Shown: positions 22,963 to 31,006 of the stretch, piece by piece
Layout: the number at the start of each line of letters is the position of its first letter
Position numbering within the stretch: position 1 is the stretch's first letter
Source of the DNA: UBA2377 sp041689285
GTDB taxonomy: Bacteria > Verrucomicrobiota > Verrucomicrobiia > Opitutales > Opitutaceae
Length of the DNA stretch: 33,007 nt
Reading direction: 5' to 3'
NCBI GenBank assembly: GCA_041689285.1
Contig: JBDNGL010000029.1
Span: 1 to 33,007 of the forward strand
Notes under the pieces: model-generated
What the model was told of the DNA's origin: nothing
The model's database searches: none
Seen by the model: only the letters and a program-made list of their open reading frames with translations
Program-made: the position numbers and the translations under genes

Positions 22963-23271
22963 TTACTTCGTCGGCTTATCCTTGGCACCGCTGCCTTCCT
23001 TGCCTTTGCAGGCCTCTTTAGCTTTGCAGCTTTCCTTCGCCTTGCAGCCCTCTTTGCCCTTACAGGCTTCCTTGGATTTGCAGGACTCCTTGGCCTTGCA
23101 ACCTTCCTTGGCTTTACAGCCTTCCTTGCCGGAACATTTTTCCTTGGCCTTTTCCTCGGTGGGAGCGGCGGTCCCCGGCGAGGTCTGCGCGCTGGCTTTG
23201 GTCGTGAAGGCACCGGCGTAAAGCCCGGTGATGGCGGCCATGGCGAGGAGGGTCTTGGTGGATTTATTCAT
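22963..23271 (-). CDS. Bufferin/HvfA-type secreted RiPP precursor with periodic cysteines
   Basis: A 102-residue precursor. Residues 1-28 form a cleavable Sec signal peptide (MNKSTKTLLAMAAITGLYAG, then FTTKASAQ). A short spacer follows, then a lysine/glutamate-rich tract with eight cysteines at 46, 52, 58, 64, 70, 76, 82 and 88, spaced exactly six residues apart as CK[AGS]KE[GSA]. The ninth position (94) is Ser by an apparent single-base change (TGC to AGC). In this family the MNIO enzyme modifies the cysteines and the exported peptide binds copper or related metals. Every cysteine here is in the repeat tract. Upstream in-frame codons (to 23337) do not fit a signal peptide. It is the first gene of the locus. 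Confidence 0.9.
   Translation of the reverse strand: MNKSTKTLLAMAAITGLYAGAFTTKASAQTSPGTAAPTEEKAKEKCSGKEGCKAKEGCKAKESCKSKEACKGKEGCKAKESCKAKEACKGKEGSGAKDKPTK
22990..23136 (-). repeat. 18-nt tandem coding repeat of the bufferin core
   Basis: Eight Cys codons and one Cys-to-Ser codon recur every 18 nt from codon 46 to codon 94 of the precursor gene. The variable residue before each Cys is G, S or A, and the one after each CK is A, S or G. The units are similar but not identical at the DNA level, so the array is old enough to have diverged. Such arrays can gain or lose units by slippage without changing frame. Confidence 0.8.
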
Positions 23272-23299
23272 GGGAATACGCTTTTGGGAACGAGTTTGG

Positions 23300-23325
23300 T
23301 GTCGAATCCGAAAGGACCCGATACA
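23300..23325 (-). promoter_or_regulatory. Candidate ECF-type promoter of the bufferin operon
   Basis: TGTATC (23325-23320), 15 nt, then CGACA (23304-23300) lies about 30 nt before the precursor ATG. The spacing and C-G-rich -10 resemble ECF-dependent promoters, but the recognition sequence of this sigma factor is unknown. No better -35/-10 pair is visible in the gap. Confidence 0.22.
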
Positions 23326-23360
23326 GGCACCAACCACTATGAGAGCACTGTCGCCGGGAA

Positions 23361-23765
23361 TTATTCCGGATTTTTTGTCACCGGCCCAAAGGGCACGGCC
23401 CGCTCGCAGAGCTGAAGCGGCACGCCCCAGGGATCACGCAGCATCACGAGGAGCGAGCCATCCGGCTGGGGTTCCTCGCGCAGCAGCTTGGCGCCGGCGG
23501 CAGTGAGGCGTTGGCACTCGGCGTGAGCGTCCGCGGCGACGACCGCGAGATGAAAAGAGAGCGGATGGGCGGCGGCGTATTCGGGCACCGGTGCAGCGGG
23601 GTTGGCGTAGAATTCGACGATCACACGGCCGGTGTCGTCGGCGAGGAAGTGCGTGAAGGGTGCGTCCTCACGCCGACGGGCGATCCGGAAACCGAGGTGC
23701 TCGACATACCAAGCGGCGACGGCGTGGGCGTCGGTGACATTGAGGGCGAAGTGTTCGAATTGCAT
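23361..23765 (-). CDS. VOC (glyoxalase/bleomycin-resistance) family protein
   Basis: A 134-residue protein with the two beta-alpha-beta-beta-beta modules of the vicinal-oxygen-chelate fold. It opens with EHFALNVTDAHAVAAWYVEHLGF, and the second module contains HLAVVAADAHAECQRL then LRDPWGVPLQLCER. Likely metal ligands include His5, Glu51, His72 and Glu121 by position in the modules. The substrate cannot be assigned, as the family spans glyoxalases, dioxygenases and binding proteins. The ATG at 23765 gives the normal length; a much longer open frame is an artefact. It lies upstream of the bufferin gene on the same strand, but separate transcription is likely. Confidence 0.9.
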   Translation of the reverse strand: MQFEHFALNVTDAHAVAAWYVEHLGFRIARRREDAPFTHFLADDTGRVIVEFYANPAAPVPEYAAAHPLSFHLAVVAADAHAECQRLTAAGAKLLREEPQPDGSLLVMLRDPWGVPLQLCERAVPFGPVTKNPE

Positions 23766-23773
23766 GGGTGGAG

Positions 23774-25276
23774 TCAGCGGGCCCAAGCAGGTAGGGTATC
23801 GAAGCGAAGGTCGAAGATGAACGGGCCGAGCAGGAGGACCAGGCCGATGATGATGGGCACGAGGACTAGGTTCAGCAAAAATCCGGCCTTGGCCATTTGA
23901 GGGAGGGTGATGTGTCCGCTGCCAAAAACGATGGCGTTGGGCGGGGTGCCGACCGGCATCATGTAGGAGCAATTGGCCGCGAGCGCGGCTGGGATCAGGA
24001 AGAGCAGGGGGTTTTGCCCGAGGCTCACGGCGATGGCCGCGACGATGGGCAGGAAGGTGGCGGCAGTGGCGGTGTTGCTGGTGAGCTCGGTGAGCATCAG
24101 GATGCCGAAGCACACGATGGCGAGCGTGAGCAGCATGGGCACGCCGCCGAGCGCCCCGCAGAGTTCACCGAGGTATTGGGAGAGCCCGTGTTTTTGGATG
24201 TTGCCCGCGAGACTGAGTCCGCCGCCGAAGAGCAGGAGCACCTCCCAAGGCAGACCCTTGGTGGACTCCCAATTCATCACGAAGTCACCCCGACGGTTGA
24301 GTGGGATCATGAAGAGCAGGAGGGCGCCCGTCATGGCGATGGTGGTGTCGGTGATTAGGGGGATGGTCCGCGCCAGCAGCGGCTGAAAGACCCAGCCGAG
24401 CGCGGTCAGCACAAAGACGATGAGCACGGCGCGTTCACCGTTACTGAAGACCCCCAGTTGTTTTTTCTCCGCCGTGATGAGGGCGGCCATGCCGGGCACT
24501 TCGCCTCGGTCGAGCCGGAAGGAGACCCGGGTGAGCACGAGATATACGACGGGCAATGTGACGAGCATCACCGGCACCCCGATGAGCATCCACTGGCCGA
24601 AACCGATGGTGACATTATAGACTTTGCCGAGGTAGGCGGCGAGCAGGGCATTGGGCGGGGTGCCGATGAGCGTGGCCATGCCGCCAGTGGTCGCGCCATA
24701 GGCCACGGCGAGCAGCACGGCGGTGCTGAAGGCCTTGGCCTTGGGGTTGTCGGCGGTAGCGCGCGGGAGCAGCTGCACGACGGACAAGGCGATCGGCAGC
24801 ATCATCATCGCGGTGGCGGTGTTGCTCACCCACATGCTCAACAACGCGGCGGCGATGAGAAAACCGGCGATGATGCGCGCCGGTTGCGTGCCCATGTAGC
24901 CGATGAGATTGATCGCGAAACGGCGATGGAGATTCCAACGTTGCATCGCGAGCGCGATGATGAAACCGCCGAGGAAGAGGTAGATGATGGGGTTGGCGTA
25001 GGGCGCGGCGCTTTCCTGGATCGAGCCCAGCTTGAGCAGCGGAAACAGCACGAGCGGCAGGAGGGCGGTGGCCGGGAGCGGCAGGGCTTCGCTCATCCAC
25101 AGCACGGCCATCAATACGGCCACGCCGGCGGTATGCCAGCCGGCAACACTTAAACCCTCAGGGGGTGGGAGCAGCAACGTAATTAACAGTGCGCCGGGAC
25201 CGAGCACCCAGCCGAGCCATTGGCGGCGTCCGTAGGTGGCACCGTCGGCGGCATGATGATCGGGGTTGGGTTTCAT
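23774..25276 (-). CDS. DASS (SLC13) family sodium:dicarboxylate/anion symporter
   Basis: A 500-residue inner-membrane transporter with about 11-12 helices. Both SNT signatures of the DASS family are present, SNTATAMMMLP in the first half and TSNTATAATFLPI in the second, where they bind Na+ and carboxylate. TPPNALLAAY and TPPNAIVFGSGH are the paired pseudo-repeat loops. Substrates in the family are C4-dicarboxylates, citrate or sulfate. The frame runs further upstream, but the ATG at 25276 gives a standard length. It ends 8 nt before the VOC gene start and follows the gamma-glutamyltransferase gene by 35 nt. It could import the glutamate-like product or 2-oxoglutarate, which is inference. Confidence 0.93.
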   Translation of the reverse strand: MKPNPDHHAADGATYGRRQWLGWVLGPGALLITLLLPPPEGLSVAGWHTAGVAVLMAVLWMSEALPLPATALLPLVLFPLLKLGSIQESAAPYANPIIYLFLGGFIIALAMQRWNLHRRFAINLIGYMGTQPARIIAGFLIAAALLSMWVSNTATAMMMLPIALSVVQLLPRATADNPKAKAFSTAVLLAVAYGATTGGMATLIGTPPNALLAAYLGKVYNVTIGFGQWMLIGVPVMLVTLPVVYLVLTRVSFRLDRGEVPGMAALITAEKKQLGVFSNGERAVLIVFVLTALGWVFQPLLARTIPLITDTTIAMTGALLLFMIPLNRRGDFVMNWESTKGLPWEVLLLFGGGLSLAGNIQKHGLSQYLGELCGALGGVPMLLTLAIVCFGILMLTELTSNTATAATFLPIVAAIAVSLGQNPLLFLIPAALAANCSYMMPVGTPPNAIVFGSGHITLPQMAKAGFLLNLVLVPIIIGLVLLLGPFIFDLRFDTLPAWAR

Positions 25277-25311
25277 GAAAGCGGTTGGGTGGCCACAGAC
25301 AATCAGCAGGG

Positions 25312-26940
25312 TCAGTGACCGATGGCAGCGTTGGTCCGACGGGGATCGGCGTAGCCGGTGCGAGAGCCATCGGGGTTGAGGGTGACGGCATTGACGCCGC
25401 CAAAATGTCGTCCGGTGCCGGGGTCCTCGCGCAGTTCCACCTGCCAACCAAGGGCGCGCAGCTCATCAGCGATGGTGTTATCGAGCGAGGCTTCAGCCTC
25501 AATCGTTTCCGGATCATCATCCACGAACGGTTTGAACCAGTGAATACGGGTGTCACCAATGGCCGCAGCGAGCGGCCGGGCGAAGAGGAGATGATCGAGC
25601 AGAACCTGCAGCACGGCGGTGGGGATGCGTTGGGCGCCCGGCACCCCGATAGCGAGCACGGGCTGGCCATCACGCAGGACCAGCGTGGGTGTGATCGTGC
25701 TCCGCGGTCGGCGGCCGGCGGCGACGTAGTTGGGGCTGGTGGGATCAACGTAGGAGAAATTGCTCATGCTATCGTTGAGGATGACACCAGCAGTCATGAC
25801 GCCTGCGCCAAAGTGGAGGCTGAGGGATTGCGTGGCGCAGACAATGTTACCGTGCCGATCCACGACGATGAAGTGGGTGGTGGCGTCGTTGGCACCGGTG
25901 CTTTCCAACACAGTCCCGGTCGGCATCAGCGCGGGCACAGCGGTATCGGCCACCGTGGCCTGCACCCGGGGTAGTGCTGCCCGCCAGGCGCGACCGATGC
26001 GGTCGAGGTTGGCGGCGGTGCGCAGCGGCGGTTCAAGCGGTTCGTCCTGCAAGAGGGAAAGGATGGCGAAAACGAGGCTCGCTCCCGAGGTGGGCGGCGG
26101 GCCACCGAGCAGTTCAAATTCTGCGAATGAAGTGCTCAACGGAGTCGTCAGCCGGGCTTCATAGCGGGCGAGATCGTCGTATGTGAGATGGCCGCCAGCG
26201 GATTGGGCGGCCGCCACGAGTTCAGTGGCGATGGCCCCGCGATAGAAAGTCTCAACCCCGTCGCGGGCGAGCAGGTCGAGGGTGGTGGCGAGCACGGGTT
26301 GAGGCAGGCGCGTATGGGCTGGCGGGGGTTCGCCGCCGGGTAGGAAGAGTGCCGCGAGGGCCGGATATTGCCGGAGCTTATCGGCCCGCTCAATGATGAG
26401 TTCGCGGGTTTTGGGCAGGATGGTGGCGCCGTCACGGGCGAATTGCGCGACCGGTCGCACAATTCGATCCCAAGGCTGCGTGCCCCAGCGGGCATGGGCG
26501 AGATGCAGGGCGGCGGGCAGGCCGGGCACGGCCACCGCCGACCAGCCGTCGTGGCGACCGGCGGCCGGGAGTTGGCGATAGGCGGCCACGTCGAGAGAGT
26601 GACCGGCGGCATCCATGCCATCCACCGCGTGGGTGCGCCCGGTGCTGGCGTCATGGTAAAGCAGCATGAGTTTGCCGCCGAGACCGGAACCGTAGGGTTC
26701 CGCAACCCCGAGGGCGAGCGACACGGCGACGGCTGCGTCCATGGCATTGCCGCCAGACTTGAGCACGGCTACCCCGAGGGCGGAGGCTTCAGGGTGACCG
26801 GCGACGACCATGCCATGCGCGGCGGTGACGGGCTCGATCGTCACCGCTGGGGTAGCGGTCGCAGCGGTTAGGATTATGCCGAAGCCAAACGGCGCCAGCC
26901 AACGGGCGGTGCTTTGTAAACGCATACGCACGGGCGTCAT
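25312..26940 (-). CDS. Gamma-glutamyltransferase family protein
   Basis: An Ntn-hydrolase that cleaves gamma-glutamyl bonds (glutathione and other gamma-glutamyl compounds), exported and self-processed into two subunits. The 542-residue protein has an N-terminal signal segment (about 12-30) and the family pattern HPEASALGVAVLKSGGNAMDAA. The autoprocessing/nucleophile Thr sits near residue 354 in DATTHFIVVD, followed by GNIVCATQSL and GVILNDSMSNFS. The usual C-terminal GSPGG motif is GVPGAQRIP here. In-frame ATGs at 26940 and 26925 are both plausible starts. It lies 53 nt after the TonB receptor gene with a strong hairpin in between, suggesting a shared but attenuated transcript. Confidence 0.92.
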   Translation of the reverse strand: MTPVRMRLQSTARWLAPFGFGIILTAATATPAVTIEPVTAAHGMVVAGHPEASALGVAVLKSGGNAMDAAVAVSLALGVAEPYGSGLGGKLMLLYHDASTGRTHAVDGMDAAGHSLDVAAYRQLPAAGRHDGWSAVAVPGLPAALHLAHARWGTQPWDRIVRPVAQFARDGATILPKTRELIIERADKLRQYPALAALFLPGGEPPPAHTRLPQPVLATTLDLLARDGVETFYRGAIATELVAAAQSAGGHLTYDDLARYEARLTTPLSTSFAEFELLGGPPPTSGASLVFAILSLLQDEPLEPPLRTAANLDRIGRAWRAALPRVQATVADTAVPALMPTGTVLESTGANDATTHFIVVDRHGNIVCATQSLSLHFGAGVMTAGVILNDSMSNFSYVDPTSPNYVAAGRRPRSTITPTLVLRDGQPVLAIGVPGAQRIPTAVLQVLLDHLLFARPLAAAIGDTRIHWFKPFVDDDPETIEAEASLDNTIADELRALGWQVELREDPGTGRHFGGVNAVTLNPDGSRTGYADPRRTNAAIGH

Positions 26941-26955
26941 TTCGGCCGGATACCG

Positions 26956-26986
26956 TGGAGAGTGCGAGGTCGAATCGCACTCTCCA
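26956..26986. terminator. 12-bp perfect stem-loop between receptor and gamma-glutamyltransferase genes
   Basis: TGGAGAGTGCGA (26956-26967) pairs perfectly with TCGCACTCTCCA (26975-26986) around a 7-nt loop, 8 nt after the receptor stop and 15 nt before the next ATG. No T-run follows on the minus strand. It may be a hairpin-only terminator, an RNA-stabilising 3' end for the receptor mRNA, or an operator. Confidence 0.55.
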
Positions 26987-26993
26987 GAAATCG

Positions 26994-29900
26994 TTACAGA
27001 CGTTTGGTGACTTGCAGCGACCAAGAGCGCCCGCGCGCCATCTGATTGTAGAGCGAGGGATCGTAGCCGCGGGAATCACTGGAGAGCGGCGGGATGAGGT
27101 CAAAGGCGTTGATCACACCCACGCGCACACTGGTGCCATTGAGCCAGGAATCTTTGTCGGCCCGGATCCGGTAGGTGACATAGGCGTTGGCGCTAACGGA
27201 ATCCGAGACCACGTAGCGATAAACGGTAGTGCCATTGGTGAGGACCGGGGCGATGTAGGCGGGTTGTCCTAGGGAATCGTAGATCGCGGCGGTGGTGGTG
27301 GCGCCGCTGTCACTGTATTCACCGATATAGTAGGCGGCGACGCCGGCACCCCATTGGCCCTTGCGCCAAGTGATGCTGAGATTGCCGCGCCACTTGGGTG
27401 AGGCACCGCCGACGGCGGCGCTGTTCGTCCAGCGCAATTCAGTGCGGGAGGCCCCGGCAGTGTTGTAAGCATGAAAATCCTGCAGGTAGCTCCAACTCGT
27501 GCTCACCGTGAAGTTGCCGAGACTGGTGCGCGGCAGCCGGTAGGTGGCGTCGAAATCGAAACCATTCACAAACTGTTGCGAGCGGTTGAAGAAAGTCGTG
27601 CGGAGGAAGTCGATAGCGCCCACTACCGCCCGTTGATTGCCCGGAGTGCGGGTGGCGTTGTAGCCGGTGAAGAAATCCCGATCGGCCTGGGTCACTGGCA
27701 GACGGACGACGGCCGGGTCTCCCTGATAATTGGGTGTGCCCGATCCGAGGTCGATGCTGTTGATATTCTGGCCGGCAGCGAGAGCGGCCGCAGTGGCCGC
27801 GAGCAAGGAGGCGGTGTCGTCGGCAATGGAGCCCGCGGAGGCGATCACGTCCGTCTGGCGGATTTCCCAGTAATCGACGCCGAAGGATAGGCCTTTGATC
27901 ACGGGCACATCCACCACGATCCCGGCGGATTTACCGACTGACTGTTCGGGTTGAAGGTCGGGATTGCCGGAGGCGATGCTGCGACGGTTGGAAGGGCCAT
28001 CGGTCGGCAGGCCAGTAACGGCGCTACGGTAGGAGTCATTGCTGCCGGTGACGGTGCGAATCAGTGTGCCGGTGAAGAGCTGGGCTAGATTGGGTGCTCG
28101 GAAGCCTTCGTTGTAAGAGGCCCGCACCAGCACGGCATTGAACGGTCGCCAGTTTAGGCCGAGCTTGGGTTTGGTCGTGTTGCCGAAGTCGGTGTAGTTT
28201 TCATACCGACCGGAGGCGGTCAGCTCGAGTTCCTTGACCAAGGGTAATTGGAAGTTGCCGCCGACCAGGGGCAGCCGGCTCTCGACATACAGGGCAGTCA
28301 CATACCGATTACCGTTTGTATCGGAATTCGGCGAGAAATTCATGAAGTCGTTTGAATCGGGATTGAGCCCCGAGCCGGGGGGATTGAGGCCGGCGAAGGG
28401 AGGCCGATAGTCCAGATACGACTCATAGCGGTATTCGCCGCCGAAGGCTAGGCCGAGGGTGTTGCCACCCCAGAGCTGCAAGAGGTCACCATTCGCGCTG
28501 AAGTCCACGCTGCTCAAGCCGGTGCGGCCGAGCCGGATGAAATCATCGAGAAAACTGTTCAGCAGTGAGGCGGGATTTTGATAGTCGCCAGTCACGACCA
28601 AGGCACCGCCTTGCACAGCGAAAGTCCGGGTGAAGGGATTAAAGGCTTGGTTGGGGTCGGTTTGATTGAGGGTAGGGCGGAAGAGGCTTTCGCGTGGGAT
28701 GTTGGACTCTCTGTCCACGACCTTTGAGTCGCCGTGGAGCACGGCGGTTTCCCAATTCCAGGTTTCGCCCCATTTGCCGCGGACGCCGGCTACACCGCGG
28801 AAGACGCGATTGTCGATTGCGGCGACGCGATCCGGCAGATCGGTGAGCCGCTTGTTGCTGATGCGCACGGCACCGGGCGTGCCGGTGAGCCGCGCCGTGC
28901 CGTCGGTATTGGGTGCCCCCGCGGGATGCCAGAACCGGGTGCCGAAGGGGTTCCAAGGATTGGTGGCGGGCACGATGAATTCGCCGTCCGTGGATAGCGT
29001 GATAGAGGCGGGTTCCCGGTAGGTCGTGGACCTCGCATCGTAATAATTGATATCGCCGAAGACGGTGAACCGGTCGTTGAGATCGTAGTCGCCGGAGAGG
29101 AAGGCGTTGATGCGGGTAGAGTCGGGCTGGAGCACCCGATAATCATTATTGTTCCAGTAATAAGTTTTGGTCACGCCATCCCGTGGCGGAGTAGTGGTGC
29201 GAAACCCCACGCTACCGCTATCGGTAGGCACAAGGAAGAAGAGGCCGGAGGTGGCGGCAAGGGTGGAGGGTATGCCGGCGGGTCGGGTGGCGCTGAAGAC
29301 GCCGGCACCGCTGACGGTGCCGACGTTGTAGCTACCAAATTCGCTGGTGGCGGAGCGGGCATTGAATTGGGTGTTGGTGGAGACATTCCATGGCGCCGGG
29401 GCCCGGTAGGTCATGTCGGCCTCGGCCATGAAGGGCCGGTTACGGGCGAAGATGGCCGCGCGGTCGTAAACATCGAGGACGACTTGCACCCGCCCGCGGC
29501 CGTCAGCGAAATTCAAGCCGTGGGTCAGGGTGCTGCGCATTTCCTTGCCATCGCCTATTTCGGTCTGCGCGTAGCGCAGGGTCAGCTCGGTGCCGACGTA
29601 ATCCCGTCGGGTGATGTAGTTAATCACGCCGGCGACGGCATCGGTGCCGTAGATGGATGAGGCGCCATCGCGGAGGACTTCGATGCGCTCGAGGCCGCGG
29701 TTGGGCAGCTGGTTGACGTTGACCGATAGGTTCGGCACGCCGCCTTCGGATTGGCTGATGCCATGGGGCATGAGCCGGCGGCCGTTCAGGAGCACCAAGG
29801 TATCGGCGGATTTAAGCCCACGCATGGAGACACTGGCATTGTCGCCCCGGGCGGTGGCGCCGAGGGTAGCGGTCTCATTGCCCGGCAACCCGGTGACTTG

Positions 29901-30146
29901 CGGCAGCGAGATGAGCAGATCGGCAGGTTGCGAAGCGTCGCGGACCTCAATTTCATCCCGATTTAGTACGGTCACGGGCAGGACTTTTTCTACATCCAAG
30001 CGGCGGATGTTGGAGCCGGTGACAGTGTAGGTTTCGAGTTTAACCGGCTCATCGGTTGCGGCGTTGGTGACGGTTTGCGCCCACGTCAGCGTCGTGGAGA
30101 GCCCGAGCAGGGCGAAGGTGCGGCACAGGTCTAGGGGTGATTTCAT
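26994..30146 (-). CDS. TonB-dependent outer-membrane receptor
   Basis: A 1050-residue receptor with a signal peptide (about 1-23, ending TWAQ), a TonB-box-like segment ETYTVTGSNIRR (about 39-50), a plug domain (about 55-170, VLLNGRRLMPHGIS and RIEVLRDGASSIYGTDAVAGVINYITRR) and a 22-strand barrel. It ends in RSWSLQVTKRL. The plug motif DGASSIYGTDAVAGVIN is the family hallmark. It belongs to the large VTGS receptors abundant in Opitutaceae, which usually import oligosaccharides or peptides; it is not a SusC with partner SusD. The substrate is unassigned. It diverges from the NarL-type regulator, and the ATG at 30146 fits the signal peptide. Confidence 0.94.
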   Translation of the reverse strand: MKSPLDLCRTFALLGLSTTLTWAQTVTNAATDEPVKLETYTVTGSNIRRLDVEKVLPVTVLNRDEIEVRDASQPADLLISLPQVTGLPGNETATLGATARGDNASVSMRGLKSADTLVLLNGRRLMPHGISQSEGGVPNLSVNVNQLPNRGLERIEVLRDGASSIYGTDAVAGVINYITRRDYVGTELTLRYAQTEIGDGKEMRSTLTHGLNFADGRGRVQVVLDVYDRAAIFARNRPFMAEADMTYRAPAPWNVSTNTQFNARSATSEFGSYNVGTVSGAGVFSATRPAGIPSTLAATSGLFFLVPTDSGSVGFRTTTPPRDGVTKTYYWNNNDYRVLQPDSTRINAFLSGDYDLNDRFTVFGDINYYDARSTTYREPASITLSTDGEFIVPATNPWNPFGTRFWHPAGAPNTDGTARLTGTPGAVRISNKRLTDLPDRVAAIDNRVFRGVAGVRGKWGETWNWETAVLHGDSKVVDRESNIPRESLFRPTLNQTDPNQAFNPFTRTFAVQGGALVVTGDYQNPASLLNSFLDDFIRLGRTGLSSVDFSANGDLLQLWGGNTLGLAFGGEYRYESYLDYRPPFAGLNPPGSGLNPDSNDFMNFSPNSDTNGNRYVTALYVESRLPLVGGNFQLPLVKELELTASGRYENYTDFGNTTKPKLGLNWRPFNAVLVRASYNEGFRAPNLAQLFTGTLIRTVTGSNDSYRSAVTGLPTDGPSNRRSIASGNPDLQPEQSVGKSAGIVVDVPVIKGLSFGVDYWEIRQTDVIASAGSIADDTASLLAATAAALAAGQNINSIDLGSGTPNYQGDPAVVRLPVTQADRDFFTGYNATRTPGNQRAVVGAIDFLRTTFFNRSQQFVNGFDFDATYRLPRTSLGNFTVSTSWSYLQDFHAYNTAGASRTELRWTNSAAVGGASPKWRGNLSITWRKGQWGAGVAAYYIGEYSDSGATTTAAIYDSLGQPAYIAPVLTNGTTVYRYVVSDSVSANAYVTYRIRADKDSWLNGTSVRVGVINAFDLIPPLSSDSRGYDPSLYNQMARGRSWSLQVTKRL

Positions 30147-30188
30147 AATCGGACGGCGGGTTGGGTAGGTATTAACTTGGGGATGAGA

Positions 30189-30274
30189 GGCGATGCATCG
30201 CCTTCCTGTTTGGGTTAACGATGATTTCGGGCCGTTGGCACACAAGGTTGTGTCATGGCGTATTTCTACGCCAT
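30189..30274. promoter_or_regulatory. Palindromes in the divergent receptor/regulator promoter region
   Basis: Three palindromes are packed in the 197-nt gap: GGCGATGCATCGCC (30189-30202), ACACAAGGTTGTGT (30240-30253, central AAGGTT not fully symmetric) and ATGGCGTA-TTTC-TACGCCAT (30255-30274). The last has perfect 8-bp arms and a 4-nt spacer, and it lies 70-89 nt upstream of the regulator ATG. NarL/LuxR-type dimers bind such palindromes, so it is the best operator candidate for both genes. No gene lies in this gap. Confidence 0.5.
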
Positions 30275-30343
30275 TTGTCGCAGTGGTGTGGGTCAGGATT
30301 GCGGCTCGTCATCCCCGCCCGGATCCTTGCACAATACTGCACC

Positions 30344-30994
30344 ATGAATGAGGTGAAGACCCCACCACCAAGCATTGTTTTGGTGGATGACACCGCGACC
30401 TATCGGCTCCTACTGCGGGAGACGCTGCGCGCGGCCTTTGCCACGTCCGAACTGCGGGATTTTAGCACTGGTGAGCAGGCGATGGCGGCCTGTCTGGAAC
30501 GGCCGCCGGACCTGCTGGTCACCGACCTGCGGTTGCGCACTATGGATGGCCGGGATTTGGTGCGGGGCTTGTGGGAAAGGGGTTGTCGGCCCAGGGTGGT
30601 GGTGTTGACCGCCTATCCCGAATCCGGACTGCCGGCGGAGTTGCTGGCGTTGGGGGTGGCGGGCTTTGTCGACAAGAGCGCGCCGATGGAACAGGTGGCG
30701 CATGCGGTGCAGTTGGTGTGGCAGGGCGGGATGCATTTTTCCGCCACCGTGCCTCCGCCGTTGCCGGTTACAGCGGATCTTGAGCTACCGCGCAGCGGAG
30801 CGGAAACCCTGAGCGAACGTGAGCGTGAAGTGGTGCGGCTGGTGGTGCGGGGGCTGCTGTCCAAGCAGATTGCGTCTGAGTTGGGCCTGAGTCCGCGCAC
30901 CGTGGAGAAGCACCGTGCGCGGATCTGCGCCAAACTGGGCCTGCATGATGTGCCGACCTTGGTGCGATGGAGCCTGCGGAACGGTTTGGGCTGA
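30344..30994 (+). CDS. NarL/FixJ family response regulator
   Basis: A 216-residue DNA-binding response regulator. The receiver domain (about 10-125) has acidic residues Asp15-Asp16, phospho-acceptor Asp61 (LLVTDLRL), Thr89 (VLTAY) and Lys111 (VDKSAP). The C-terminal LuxR-type helix-turn-helix (about 150-216) contains LSEREREVVRLVVRGLLSKQIA and LSPRTVEKHRARICAKLGL. A longer frame begins at 30221, but the ATG at 30344 starts a normal receiver. It converges on the TPR histidine kinase, leaving 5 nt between the stops, which makes them a likely cognate pair. The adjacent receptor is a likely target. Confidence 0.94.
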   Translation: MNEVKTPPPSIVLVDDTATYRLLLRETLRAAFATSELRDFSTGEQAMAACLERPPDLLVTDLRLRTMDGRDLVRGLWERGCRPRVVVLTAYPESGLPAELLALGVAGFVDKSAPMEQVAHAVQLVWQGGMHFSATVPPPLPVTADLELPRSGAETLSEREREVVRLVVRGLLSKQIASELGLSPRTVEKHRARICAKLGLHDVPTLVRWSLRNGLG

Positions 30995-31006
30995 GTGACT
31001 CAGACC
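30988..31006. terminator. Bidirectional hairpin containing both stop codons
   Basis: CTGAGTGACTCAG (30991-31003) is a perfect palindrome holding the regulator's TGA (30992-30994) and the kinase's TGA (complement of 31000-31002), extended by GGG and CCC outside. It lies exactly where two convergent transcripts meet. There is no T-run, so its strength as a terminator is uncertain. Confidence 0.35.

Noticed and set aside
22990..23136. 18-nt repeats as a possible CRISPR-like array
   Set aside because: Units are contiguous, in frame and coding, with no spacers and no cas genes.
22709..23221. Plus-strand frame with LALQPSLPLQAS repeats
   Set aside because: It is the antisense of the bufferin cysteine repeat; the periodicity comes from the real gene.
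24458..25153. Acidic/His-rich 231-codon plus-strand frame
   Set aside because: Antisense to the DASS transporter, whose membrane-helix codons produce the composition.
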